Assembly (NCBI GenBank): GCA_023386795.1
Contig: JAEWJB010000163.1
Location: 1-22,597 of the forward strand
Source: Pseudomonadota bacterium
GTDB lineage: Bacteria > Pseudomonadota > Gammaproteobacteria > Xanthomonadales > Xanthomonadaceae
DNA: 22,597 nt
Reading direction: 5' to 3'
Part shown: piece by piece, positions 7,584-14,370 of the stretch
Numbering within the stretch: position 1 is the stretch's first letter
Layout of the letters: every line of letters starts with the position of its first letter
Program-made: the position numbers and the translations under genes
The notes under the pieces: model-generated
Seen by the model: the letters and a program-made list of their open reading frames with translations, nothing else
Database searches by the model: none
What the model was told of the DNA's origin: nothing

Positions 7584-7826
7584 TCAGCGCGCGTAGCGCT
7601 TCTGGAACTTGTCGATGCGGCCGCTGGTGTCGATCACCTTGTGCTTGCCCGTGTAGAACGGGTGCGAAGCCGAGGAGATTTCGACCTTGACCAGCGGATA
7701 CTCCTGGCCGTCTTCCCACTTCACGGTCTCTTTCGAGGCCATGGTCGAGCGGGTCAGGATCTTGAAATCGGAAGTCACGTCGTGGAAAACGACGTCGCGG
7801 TAGTTCGGATGGATGTCGGCCTTCAT
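7584..7826 (-). CDS. rpmE2: Ribosomal protein L31 type B (zinc-independent)
   Basis: An 80-residue protein of the large ribosomal subunit; L31 bridges the subunits. MKADIHPNYRDVVFHDVTSD, then SASHPFYTGKHKVIDTSGR and the C-terminal IDKFQKRYAR are the type B signature, and there is no CxxC zinc ribbon as in type A. The start at 7826 is set by MKADIHPNYR; a longer frame to 7919 has no family resemblance. Many bacteria keep a type B copy under Zur control as a zinc-sparing paralogue, but some have only this form; the simple constitutive-looking promoter upstream with no evident Zur box suggests it may be the main L31 here. That last point is inference. Confidence 0.95.
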   Translation of the reverse strand: MKADIHPNYRDVVFHDVTSDFKILTRSTMASKETVKWEDGQEYPLVKVEISSASHPFYTGKHKVIDTSGRIDKFQKRYAR

Positions 7827-7863
7827 GGGCTCGCACCGTAAGGGGCTGCTGGACAAGAGCGGC

Positions 7864-7892
7864 ATTATAGCCATGCCGCCCTCGCCACGCAA
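7864..7892 (-). promoter_or_regulatory. Near-consensus sigma70 promoter of rpmE2
   Basis: The minus strand has a perfect -10 TATAAT (complement of 7864-7869) with TTGCGT as -35 (7887-7892) at exactly 17 bases. Transcription would start about 7857 and give a short leader of roughly 30 bases to the ATG at 7826. The -35 overlaps the last few bases before the nucleoside hydrolase stop codon. This is the best promoter in the window. Confidence 0.72.
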
Positions 7893-7899
7893 CCAACCT

Positions 7900-8838
7900 T
7901 TAACCGGCCGCCAGGGCACCGCGGACCAGGCTTTCGAAACGGGCCTGGTCGTAGCCGATCAGCAGGCGGGCGTTGTCAGCCAGGCCCAGCTGCCGGTTCC
8001 AATCCACCACGGTGGCGCCCCGGGTGTGGGTACCGGCCAGTTCCACCTGCAGCGGGCGCTGCTCGACGCGGGTCGCGCCAGCCGGCTCCAGCGCCCAGGC
8101 CATGGCCAGGGCGTCCGCCGCGTACCACCGCTCGCCACGGCTGTCCTCGGACCACAGGCGGGTCTTGCGCGAGATTTCATCGTAGAAGCGCGCGCGGTCC
8201 GAATCCTCGCCAAGCCACTGCTCCACCTCTCGGTGCGGCAGGCCGTGCGCGACGGTGGCTTCCCAGTCGGCGACTTCGACATCGGGGAAGGCCGAGAACA
8301 CGATGTGCGCGGCTTCCGGGTCAAAGGCGATGTTGAACTCCGCCTGCGGGGTAATGTTGCCGTGGCCGTTGATCGCCCCACCCATCACCAGGAAACGACC
8401 CACGCGCTGCGGCAGCGTCGGGTCCAGCTTCAGCGCCACGGCGATGTTCGTCAGCGGGCCGAGCGCGACCAGCAGCAGCTTGCCGGCGTACTGGTGCGAC
8501 AGGCGCAGGATCGCCAGCGCCGCATGTTCGGCCTCCGCCCCGCGCGCGGCGGGCGTATAGCCGACGTCGCCGAAGCCATCCATGCCGTGCACGTGGGCCG
8601 CATCCACCGCCGGATGCAGCAGCGGATCCGGGCAGCCCGCATACACCGGCACATCGGGACGACCGGCGACTTCACACAGCTTCAGCGCGTTGCGCACCGT
8701 GTGGTCCAGCCCGACGTTGCCCGCGGCGATGGTCAGGCCGATCACCTCGTGGCGCGTGTCGTTGAACGCCATCAGCAAGGCCAGCGCGTCGTCCACGCCC
8801 GGGTCGGTATCGATCAACAGCGGAATCTTCTCGCTCAT
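7900..8838 (-). CDS. Nucleoside hydrolase (IUNH family)
   Basis: A 312-residue N-ribohydrolase, which splits nucleosides into base and ribose. The calcium and ribose-binding motif is at the N-terminus: LIDTDPGVDDALAL (Asp10, Asp12, Asp16, Asp17). Also present are HGMDGFGDVGY, LGPLTNIAVAL and MGGAINGHGNITPQAEFNIAFDP, all in the expected order. Length is normal. I start at the ATG at 8838 (MSEKIPLLIDTDPG), seven residues before the motif; an upstream extension to 9081 lies over cutC. Base specificity cannot be read. It is the last gene of the minus-strand run, 76 bases behind cutC, so it may be part of that operon or have its own start. A soluble cytoplasmic enzyme with no signal peptide. Confidence 0.92.
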   Translation of the reverse strand: MSEKIPLLIDTDPGVDDALALLMAFNDTRHEVIGLTIAAGNVGLDHTVRNALKLCEVAGRPDVPVYAGCPDPLLHPAVDAAHVHGMDGFGDVGYTPAARGAEAEHAALAILRLSHQYAGKLLLVALGPLTNIAVALKLDPTLPQRVGRFLVMGGAINGHGNITPQAEFNIAFDPEAAHIVFSAFPDVEVADWEATVAHGLPHREVEQWLGEDSDRARFYDEISRKTRLWSEDSRGERWYAADALAMAWALEPAGATRVEQRPLQVELAGTHTRGATVVDWNRQLGLADNARLLIGYDQARFESLVRGALAAG

Positions 8839-8914
8839 CTTGTCTGTCTTCTGGGTCAGACCGGCGAGTCTGTCACCGTTGCGATGACAAACCAAGCCAG
8901 CCCGGTCGCGCGAC

Positions 8915-9640
8915 TTACAGGGTGTCGAGCGCCTCGCGAAGCGCGCGCACGCGCGCAGCATCGGTCTGCAGCAAGGCGGGCGACAGGCCCTCCAGGCGTG
9001 TCGGCGCCAGCGTGGGACGTGCCGCGCGCGCGGACGCATGCACTTCGCCCACGCCGGTGCGACGAACGATGTCGGCGACATTGGCTGAAGTGATGCCCGC
9101 CCCGGCCATCACCGCGATACGCCCGCGCGCCTGCGCCACGCGTGCGGCGATCGCCGATGCGCCGCCCAGCGCATCGGCGTGGGCACCGGAGGTGAGCACG
9201 CGTTCGCAACCCAGTCCGATGGCTGCTTCGAGCGCGCGCGCCGGGTCGGCCGTCACGTCGATGGCGCGATGGAAGGTCACGCCCAGCGAACCGGCCGCGT
9301 CGCGCAATGCGGCGCAGGTAGCGATGTCGACCTCGTCGCGCGCATCCAGCGCGCCGATCACCACGCCATCGCAGCCCAGGCGCACGCACTGCGCAATGTC
9401 GCGCAGCATCACCTCGCGCTCGCCCTCGTCATAGACGAAATCGCCGCCACGCGGGCGGATCAGCACATACAGTGGAATGCGCAGGCGATCGCGCGCCACG
9501 GCGAGCGTGCCGTACGACGGTGTGCAGCCCCCCTCGCCCAGGTTCTCGCACAGTTCGACCCGATCCGCGCCGCCCGCCTGTGCCGCCAACGACGAGGCCA
9601 GTGAACCCGCGGCGATTTCCAGCTGCACGCGTGCGTTCAC
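8915..9640 (-). CDS. cutC: CutC-family TIM-barrel protein
   Basis: A 241-residue protein matching CutC throughout: VQLEIAAGSLASSLAAQAGGADRVELCENL at the N-terminus, GGCTPSYG, LIRPRGGDFVY, GCDGVVIGALD, VTFHRAIDV and VLTSGAHADA. It is cytoplasmic. CutC was named for copper homeostasis in E. coli, but that phenotype was later attributed to the sRNA MicL encoded in the same region, so the biochemical role is unsettled. The GTG start overlaps the glycosylasparaginase stop by 4 bases (GTGA), with GGAG just upstream, so the two are translationally coupled. The association with a glycosylasparaginase suggests a role around sugar or glycan salvage rather than copper; that is inference from position only. 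Confidence 0.92.
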   Translation of the reverse strand: MNARVQLEIAAGSLASSLAAQAGGADRVELCENLGEGGCTPSYGTLAVARDRLRIPLYVLIRPRGGDFVYDEGEREVMLRDIAQCVRLGCDGVVIGALDARDEVDIATCAALRDAAGSLGVTFHRAIDVTADPARALEAAIGLGCERVLTSGAHADALGGASAIAARVAQARGRIAVMAGAGITSANVADIVRRTGVGEVHASARAARPTLAPTRLEGLSPALLQTDAARVRALREALDTL

Positions 9641-10644
9641 TTCTGCTCCGTGGTGTACACCGAACCGGCATCGTGCAGCACGTCATGCGGACCGGCGCCG
9701 CCGTCCTGCAATGCGTAGACGAAGCCGCGATGCAGCGCGAACGCGCCGACGAGCCCATCGCGTCCCATCGCCAGGAAGCACACCTGCAGCCGCTTGCTGT
9801 CTTCCGGTCGCTTGCGCACGACGCGATCGATCGCCTCGCGACAGGCATCGGCAGGCGAACGACCCTGCCGCATCAACTCCACGACAAGGAAACTGGCCGC
9901 GTTGCGAATCATCTCCTCGCCTACGCCGGAAGCAGTCGCCGCGCCGACCTCCTGGTCCACATACAGCCCCGCGCCGATGATCGGGCTGTCGCCGACGCGC
10001 CCGTGCAGCTTCCACGCCATGCCGCTGGTGGTGCACGCACCGGCCAGCCGGCCCTGCGCGTCCATCGCCAGGATGCCCAGGGTGTCGTGGTTATGGCTGT
10101 CTCCAGGTCGCATGGTGCGTTCGGCATTGATCTGCGGTGCGTATTGCGAGGTCTTCAGCCATTCGCGCCACGCCTGCCGTGCGGTGTCGGTCAGCAATGG
10201 CGTCTTGTGAAAGCCATTGGCCAGCGCGAACTGTTGCGCGCCCTCGCCCACCAGCATCACGTGCGGGCTTTTTTCCATCACCGCGCGCGCTACCGAAACA
10301 GGGTGATCGATGTCCTCCAGCGCAGCGACCGCGCCGCAGCGGCCGTCGCCGGCCATGATGCTGGCATCGAGCGTCAGCACGCCGTCGCGGTCGGGGTTGC
10401 CGCAGCGGCCGACGGTGGGGTTGCACAGGTCGCTCTCCGCCCAGCGCGCACCGGCTTCGACCGCGTCGAGCGCGCTGCCGCCGCCTGCCAACACCGTCCA
10501 GGCGGCGGCGTTGGCCCCGATGCCGAAGTCCCAGGTGGAGACCACGCGAGGCCCCTTCGCCACCGGCGCGGACGCAGCGGCTGGCAGGGCAAGCGCGGCA
10601 CCGGCCGCCAACGAGGATTGCAGGAAACGGCGTCGGGTAGCCAT
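9637..10644 (-). CDS. N4-(beta-N-acetylglucosaminyl)-L-asparaginase (glycosylasparaginase), Tat-exported
   Basis: A 335-residue N-terminal-nucleophile hydrolase that cleaves the GlcNAc-Asn bond left after N-glycan and protein breakdown, giving aspartate and 1-amino-GlcNAc, which decays to GlcNAc. The precursor self-cleaves between Asp187 and Thr188 (HDTLGILAMD), making Thr188 the nucleophile of the beta chain. Downstream GRVGDSPIIGAGLYVD and GEEMIRNAAS fit the substrate-binding strands of the family. The N-terminus MATRRRFLQSSLAAGAALALP is a twin-arginine-type signal with cleavage near ASA (about residue 26), so the enzyme is periplasmic. AGGAG lies 4 bases before the ATG. It follows the kinase gene by 24 bases and overlaps cutC by 4, forming a tight operon core. 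Function is well supported; plain L-asparagine or isoaspartyl activity is a less likely alternative. Confidence 0.93.
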   Translation of the reverse strand: MATRRRFLQSSLAAGAALALPAAASAPVAKGPRVVSTWDFGIGANAAAWTVLAGGGSALDAVEAGARWAESDLCNPTVGRCGNPDRDGVLTLDASIMAGDGRCGAVAALEDIDHPVSVARAVMEKSPHVMLVGEGAQQFALANGFHKTPLLTDTARQAWREWLKTSQYAPQINAERTMRPGDSHNHDTLGILAMDAQGRLAGACTTSGMAWKLHGRVGDSPIIGAGLYVDQEVGAATASGVGEEMIRNAASFLVVELMRQGRSPADACREAIDRVVRKRPEDSKRLQVCFLAMGRDGLVGAFALHRGFVYALQDGGAGPHDVLHDAGSVYTTEQK

Positions 10645-10668
10645 GCGGCTCCTGGAGTGGGGGGCGGC

Positions 10669-11730
10669 TCAGTGCGCGCCGTGGGAAGGACGATGGCGTT
10701 GCTGGTACCACGCTGCGGCGCCCACCAGGCCCAGCTGGCCATGGTCGACCAGCCACACCGGGACATGCGCCAGCACCGGGGCCAGCACGCCCTTGTTGGC
10801 GAAGCGCGCCGCGAATGTTCCATCCAGCAGCTGCGGCTTGATCTGCGCGGGAATGCCGCCGGCGAGATATACCGCGCTGGCGCCGAAGGTCACCGCGAGA
10901 TCGCCCGCCAGGCTGCCCAGCAGCGCGCAGAAGATGCGCAGGGTCTCGGCCGCCTGCGCATCGCCCGCTTCCTGCGCGGCAGCGGAGATATCCGCCGGAC
11001 CGGCCAGCGTGGCCTGCACGCCGTCCAGTTCGCACAGTGCCTGGTAGGTGTTGACCAGCCCGGGCCCGGACAGCACGCGCTCGTTGTCGACATGGGGCCA
11101 GCGCTGCAACAGCTTGGCCAGCAGCGCCAGTTCGCGCGCGGTGCCGACCGCCAGCGCGGCGTGCCCCGCTTCGCTGGCCAGCACCTGTGCCGGCGGACCG
11201 GGCAGGCGCAGGGCCGCGCCCAGGCCGGTACCCGGTCCCAGCACCACGGCTGCGCCCGGCGCGGCACGCACCGGGCCGCAGACCCGGCTCATCGCCTCGG
11301 GCTCGATGTAAGGCATGGCCCACGCCACGGCCTCGAAATCGTTCATCAGCGCCAGCGTGCCGACCCCGGCCTCGCGTCGCGTGTGCGATACCGAGACCGG
11401 CCACGGCAGGTTGGCATTGACCAGCACATCGCCTTCCAGGCGGCCGGCGATGGCGACCACCGCATGCGCGGCGGAGGCGGCACTGCGGCCGATGAAGTCG
11501 CGCAGGATCGCCGCCAGGCTGGCATAGCCGGCGCAAGCGTATTGATGGAACGCCTCGATCGCCACCCGCCCCCCGGCGGTCATGTGCACCACACCCAGGC
11601 GCGCGTGCGTACCGCCGACATCGGCGGCAATGAAGCGCTGCCCGGGCCGTAGCGCGATGAAGTCCTCACCCGGATCCGCCTCGAGATGCGGTGCGGTGGC
11701 GGGACGTGGCGGCGGAACGGCGTCGTGCAT
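10669..11730 (-). CDS. glk: Glucokinase-family sugar kinase (glucose or N-acetylglucosamine)
   Basis: A 353-residue kinase of the Glk family (not ROK: no zinc-cysteine motif). The phosphate loop DVGGTHARLG is at residues 37-46, catalytic-Asp segment LMNDFEAVAW near 130-139, and LGPGTGLGAAL near 170-180 closes the ATP site. It has an N-terminal tail of about 30 residues (rich in Pro and Ala) not present in the E. coli enzyme; no ribosome site precedes the ATG at 11730 and no better internal start was found. In Xanthomonas several proteins annotated as glucokinase are thought to phosphorylate GlcNAc, and the glycosylasparaginase directly downstream fits that better here. Substrate is therefore open. 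It sits 62 bases behind recG. Confidence 0.85.
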   Translation of the reverse strand: MHDAVPPPRPATAPHLEADPGEDFIALRPGQRFIAADVGGTHARLGVVHMTAGGRVAIEAFHQYACAGYASLAAILRDFIGRSAASAAHAVVAIAGRLEGDVLVNANLPWPVSVSHTRREAGVGTLALMNDFEAVAWAMPYIEPEAMSRVCGPVRAAPGAAVVLGPGTGLGAALRLPGPPAQVLASEAGHAALAVGTARELALLAKLLQRWPHVDNERVLSGPGLVNTYQALCELDGVQATLAGPADISAAAQEAGDAQAAETLRIFCALLGSLAGDLAVTFGASAVYLAGGIPAQIKPQLLDGTFAARFANKGVLAPVLAHVPVWLVDHGQLGLVGAAAWYQQRHRPSHGAH

Positions 11731-11752
11731 CGGCGGGCTGGGCAGAAGGGAC

Positions 11753-11767
11753 GGCGGATTATCCGCC
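11753..11767. promoter_or_regulatory. Small palindrome between recG and the kinase gene
   Basis: GGCGGA-TTA-TCCGCC is a perfect 6-bp dyad with a 3-base centre in the 62-base gap. It could be an operator for the salvage unit, or part of a hairpin; there is no T-run so it is not a terminator. Such dyads can occur by chance in GC-rich DNA. Confidence 0.25.
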
Positions 11768-11792
11768 AGCAGCGGGGGCGGCGTCGCCCGCT

Positions 11793-13904
11793 TCACGCCG
11801 CGGCATAGCGCACGGCGCTGCCGATCCAACGCGCGACCACCTGGTCGGCCACCGCCGGCGACTGCACCAGCAGGGTCTCGGCCAGGCGCTGCACGCGCGG
11901 CAGCAGGGCGGCATCGCGGGCCAGGTCGGCGACGCGGAAGCTGGCCAGGCCGGTTTGGCGCGTGCCGAGCAACTCGCCCGGCCCACGCAGCTCCAGGTCC
12001 TTCTCGGCGATGACGAAGCCGTCGCTGGTCTGACGCATCGTTTCCAGTCGCTGGCGAGCCATCTGCGACAGCGGGCCCTGGTACATCAGCACGCAGCTGG
12101 ATGCCGCCGAACCCCGCCCCACCCGGCCGCGCAGCTGGTGCAGCTGGGCCAGGCCGAGGCGCTCGGCGTTCTCGATGATCATCAGCGAGGCGTTGGGCAC
12201 GTCCACGCCGACCTCGATCACCGTGGTGGCCACCAGCAGGTCGGTCTCGCCCTGCTTGAAGGCGCGCATCGCGGCCTGCTTCTCGGCGGCCTTCATACGC
12301 CCGTGCACCAGCCCGACCCGCAGGCCCGGCAACTGCGCCGACAACGCCTCGAAGGTGGCCTGGGCGGCGGTGGCGACCACTTCGTCGCTTTCGTCGATCA
12401 ACGTGCATACCCAGTACGCCTGCCGCCCTTCGGCGCAGGCGATGCGGATGCGCTCGACCAGCTCGGGGCGACGCTCGGCGCTGATGACGATGGTCTGCAC
12501 CGGCGTGCGTCCCGGCGGCAGCTCATCGATGGCCGAGACATCGAGGTCCGCATAGGCGGCCATGGCCAGGGTGCGCGGGATCGGCGTGGCGGTCATCACC
12601 AGCTGGTGCGGCACGCTGCCGGCGGCGGCGCCCTTGTCGCGCAGCGCCAGCCGCTGGTGCACGCCAAAGCGGTGCTGTTCGTCGACGATCGCCAAGGCCA
12701 GGTCATGGAATACCACGGCCTCCTGCATCAGCGCATGCGTGCCGACGACGACCTGGGCGTGGCCGGAAGCCACCTCGGCCATTACCCGCTCGCGTGCCTT
12801 GCCGGTGACCTTGCCGGCCAGCCAGGCGATACGAATGCCCAACGGCTCCAGCCATCCACGCAGGTTGTTGAGGTGCTGCTCGGCGAGCAGCTCCGTGGGC
12901 GCGGCCAGCGCGGCCTGCTTGCCCTGCTCCACCGCGAGCATCGCCGCGAGCGCGGCCACCACGGTCTTGCCGCTGCCGACATCGCCCTGCACCAGCCGCA
13001 ACATCGGTGAAGGACGGGCCAGGTCCTGGCGCACCTGCGCGAACACGCGCTGCTGTGCACCGGTCAATGCAAACGGCAAGGCGCGCAGCAGGCGTTCGAC
13101 CTGCACACCCTTGCCCGCCAGTGCCGGCGCCTTGTAGCGCTGCAAGGCGATGCGCTGGCGACGCAGGCTGAGGTGATGCGCCAGCAGTTCTTCCATCGCC
13201 AGCCGCTGCTGCGCGGGATGGCGGCCGGCCGCCAGCGCGGCGAGATCGCAGTCCGGCGCGGGCCTGTGCATGTCCAGCAGTGCCTGGCGCAACGAGGGCA
13301 GCTGTTGGCCTTCCAGCCAATCGGAAGGCAACAGTTCCAGCTCGGCCTCCGGCGGCAGCAGGTCCAGCGCCTGGCCGATCAGCCTGCGCAGCGTCGCCGG
13401 GCCGATACCCTCCACGGCCGGATAGACCGGGTCGAGCGCATCGCCGAGCACGCCGGCTTCCTGTTCGGTGATGACGCGGTAGCTGGGATGGACCATCTCC
13501 CAGCCGTGCTGGCCGGGCTTGGGCGTGCCGTAGGCGCGCACGCGCGTGCCCACCGCGAATTGCGCGACCTGCGCGGCGCGGAAATGGAAAAAGCGCATCA
13601 CCACGCTGCCGCGCGATTCGTCGCTGATGGCCACCCGCAGCATCGGCCGGTAGCGAAAACCCCGCTCCACCGCCTCCACGCGGCCTTCGACCTGCGCCGG
13701 CTCGCCGTTGCGCAGCTGGGCGATATCCGTGAGGCGGGTGCGGTCCTCGTAGCGCAGCGGCAGCAGCAGCCAGAGGTCTTGCAGCGTCAGGATGCCGCGC
13801 GCGGCCAACTTGGCCGCGACCGCCGGCCCGACACCGGGCAGGCGGGTCAGCGGCGCATCGCCGGCCCGGGTCAGGCTCGGCGCGGGCGGGCGCGCGCGCG
13901 GCAC
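11793..13904 (-). CDS. recG: ATP-dependent DNA helicase RecG
   Basis: A 703-residue superfamily 2 helicase that remodels stalled forks and Holliday junctions. The N-terminal part includes a helix-hairpin-helix-like TRLPGVGPAVAAKL and the OB-type wedge domain at about 60-150. Walker A GDVGSGKT is at residues 307-314, the DEQH box at 408-411 with HRFG, motif III MTATPIPRTL at 437-446. Motifs V and VI (ATTVIEVGVDVPNA, HQLRGRVGRG) follow in order, then the C-terminal TRG-like RQTGLASFRVADL. Length is normal. The start is a GTG at 13904, 7 bases after the ridA stop, and its start context is poor, implying coupling to ridA translation. The order spoT-ridA-recG resembles the spoT/recG neighbourhood of many gammaproteobacteria. 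Confidence 0.97.
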   Translation of the reverse strand: MPRARPPAPSLTRAGDAPLTRLPGVGPAVAAKLAARGILTLQDLWLLLPLRYEDRTRLTDIAQLRNGEPAQVEGRVEAVERGFRYRPMLRVAISDESRGSVVMRFFHFRAAQVAQFAVGTRVRAYGTPKPGQHGWEMVHPSYRVITEQEAGVLGDALDPVYPAVEGIGPATLRRLIGQALDLLPPEAELELLPSDWLEGQQLPSLRQALLDMHRPAPDCDLAALAAGRHPAQQRLAMEELLAHHLSLRRQRIALQRYKAPALAGKGVQVERLLRALPFALTGAQQRVFAQVRQDLARPSPMLRLVQGDVGSGKTVVAALAAMLAVEQGKQAALAAPTELLAEQHLNNLRGWLEPLGIRIAWLAGKVTGKARERVMAEVASGHAQVVVGTHALMQEAVVFHDLALAIVDEQHRFGVHQRLALRDKGAAAGSVPHQLVMTATPIPRTLAMAAYADLDVSAIDELPPGRTPVQTIVISAERRPELVERIRIACAEGRQAYWVCTLIDESDEVVATAAQATFEALSAQLPGLRVGLVHGRMKAAEKQAAMRAFKQGETDLLVATTVIEVGVDVPNASLMIIENAERLGLAQLHQLRGRVGRGSAASSCVLMYQGPLSQMARQRLETMRQTSDGFVIAEKDLELRGPGELLGTRQTGLASFRVADLARDAALLPRVQRLAETLLVQSPAVADQVVARWIGSAVRYAAA

Positions 13905-13911
13905 GGAGCGG

Positions 13912-14298
13912 TCAGTCGAGCACCATCACCGCGTCGACCTCGAAGCCCGCGCCCTTCGGCAGGCCGGAGACCTCGATGGTGGAACGGGCCGGGAACGGCG
14001 CCTGGAAGTATTCCTGCATCACCGCATTGACCGCCGCGAACTGGCCCAGGTCGGTGAGATACAGGCCCACGCGCACGATCTGGTCGAGCGAACCGCCGGC
14101 GGCCTCGGCCACGGCCTTGAGGTTCTCGAACGCGCGGCGCGCCTGCGCGCCGACATCGCCGGCGCCCACGATCTCGCCGGTTGCCGGGTCGAGCGGAATC
14201 TGCCCGGAGAAGTAGACGGTATTGCCGGCACGCACGGCCTGCGAATAAGGGCCGATGGCGGCGGGCGCCTTGTCGGTCTGGATGATCTGACGGGTCAT
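13912..14298 (-). CDS. ridA: RidA-family reactive imine/enamine deaminase
   Basis: A 128-residue YjgF/YER057c/UK114 protein. RidA hydrolyses 2-aminoacrylate and related reactive imines formed by PLP enzymes such as threonine dehydratase, protecting other PLP enzymes. It works as a trimer in the cytosol. The catalytic arginine is in PARSTIEV, at position 105 exactly as in E. coli RidA, and Glu120 (GFEVDAVMVLD) is present, so this is an archetypal active RidA rather than an Rid1-7 variant. GGTGAG precedes the ATG by 3 bases. The 72-base gap from spoT contains a TAAAAT (complement of 14328-14333) that could be a -10 box without a good -35. Confidence 0.95.
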   Translation of the reverse strand: MTRQIIQTDKAPAAIGPYSQAVRAGNTVYFSGQIPLDPATGEIVGAGDVGAQARRAFENLKAVAEAAGGSLDQIVRVGLYLTDLGQFAAVNAVMQEYFQAPFPARSTIEVSGLPKGAGFEVDAVMVLD

Positions 14299-14370
14299 GG
14301 ACTCACCGCGTTTGGGAATGACGGGTGATTTTAGCCGGTGGGATACCGATCCGGTGCACTGTGCGGACCG

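Noticed and set aside
9472..11652. A 726-codon plus-strand open frame over cutC, glycosylasparaginase and the kinase
   Set aside because: Antisense of three well-matched genes; no family resemblance of its own.
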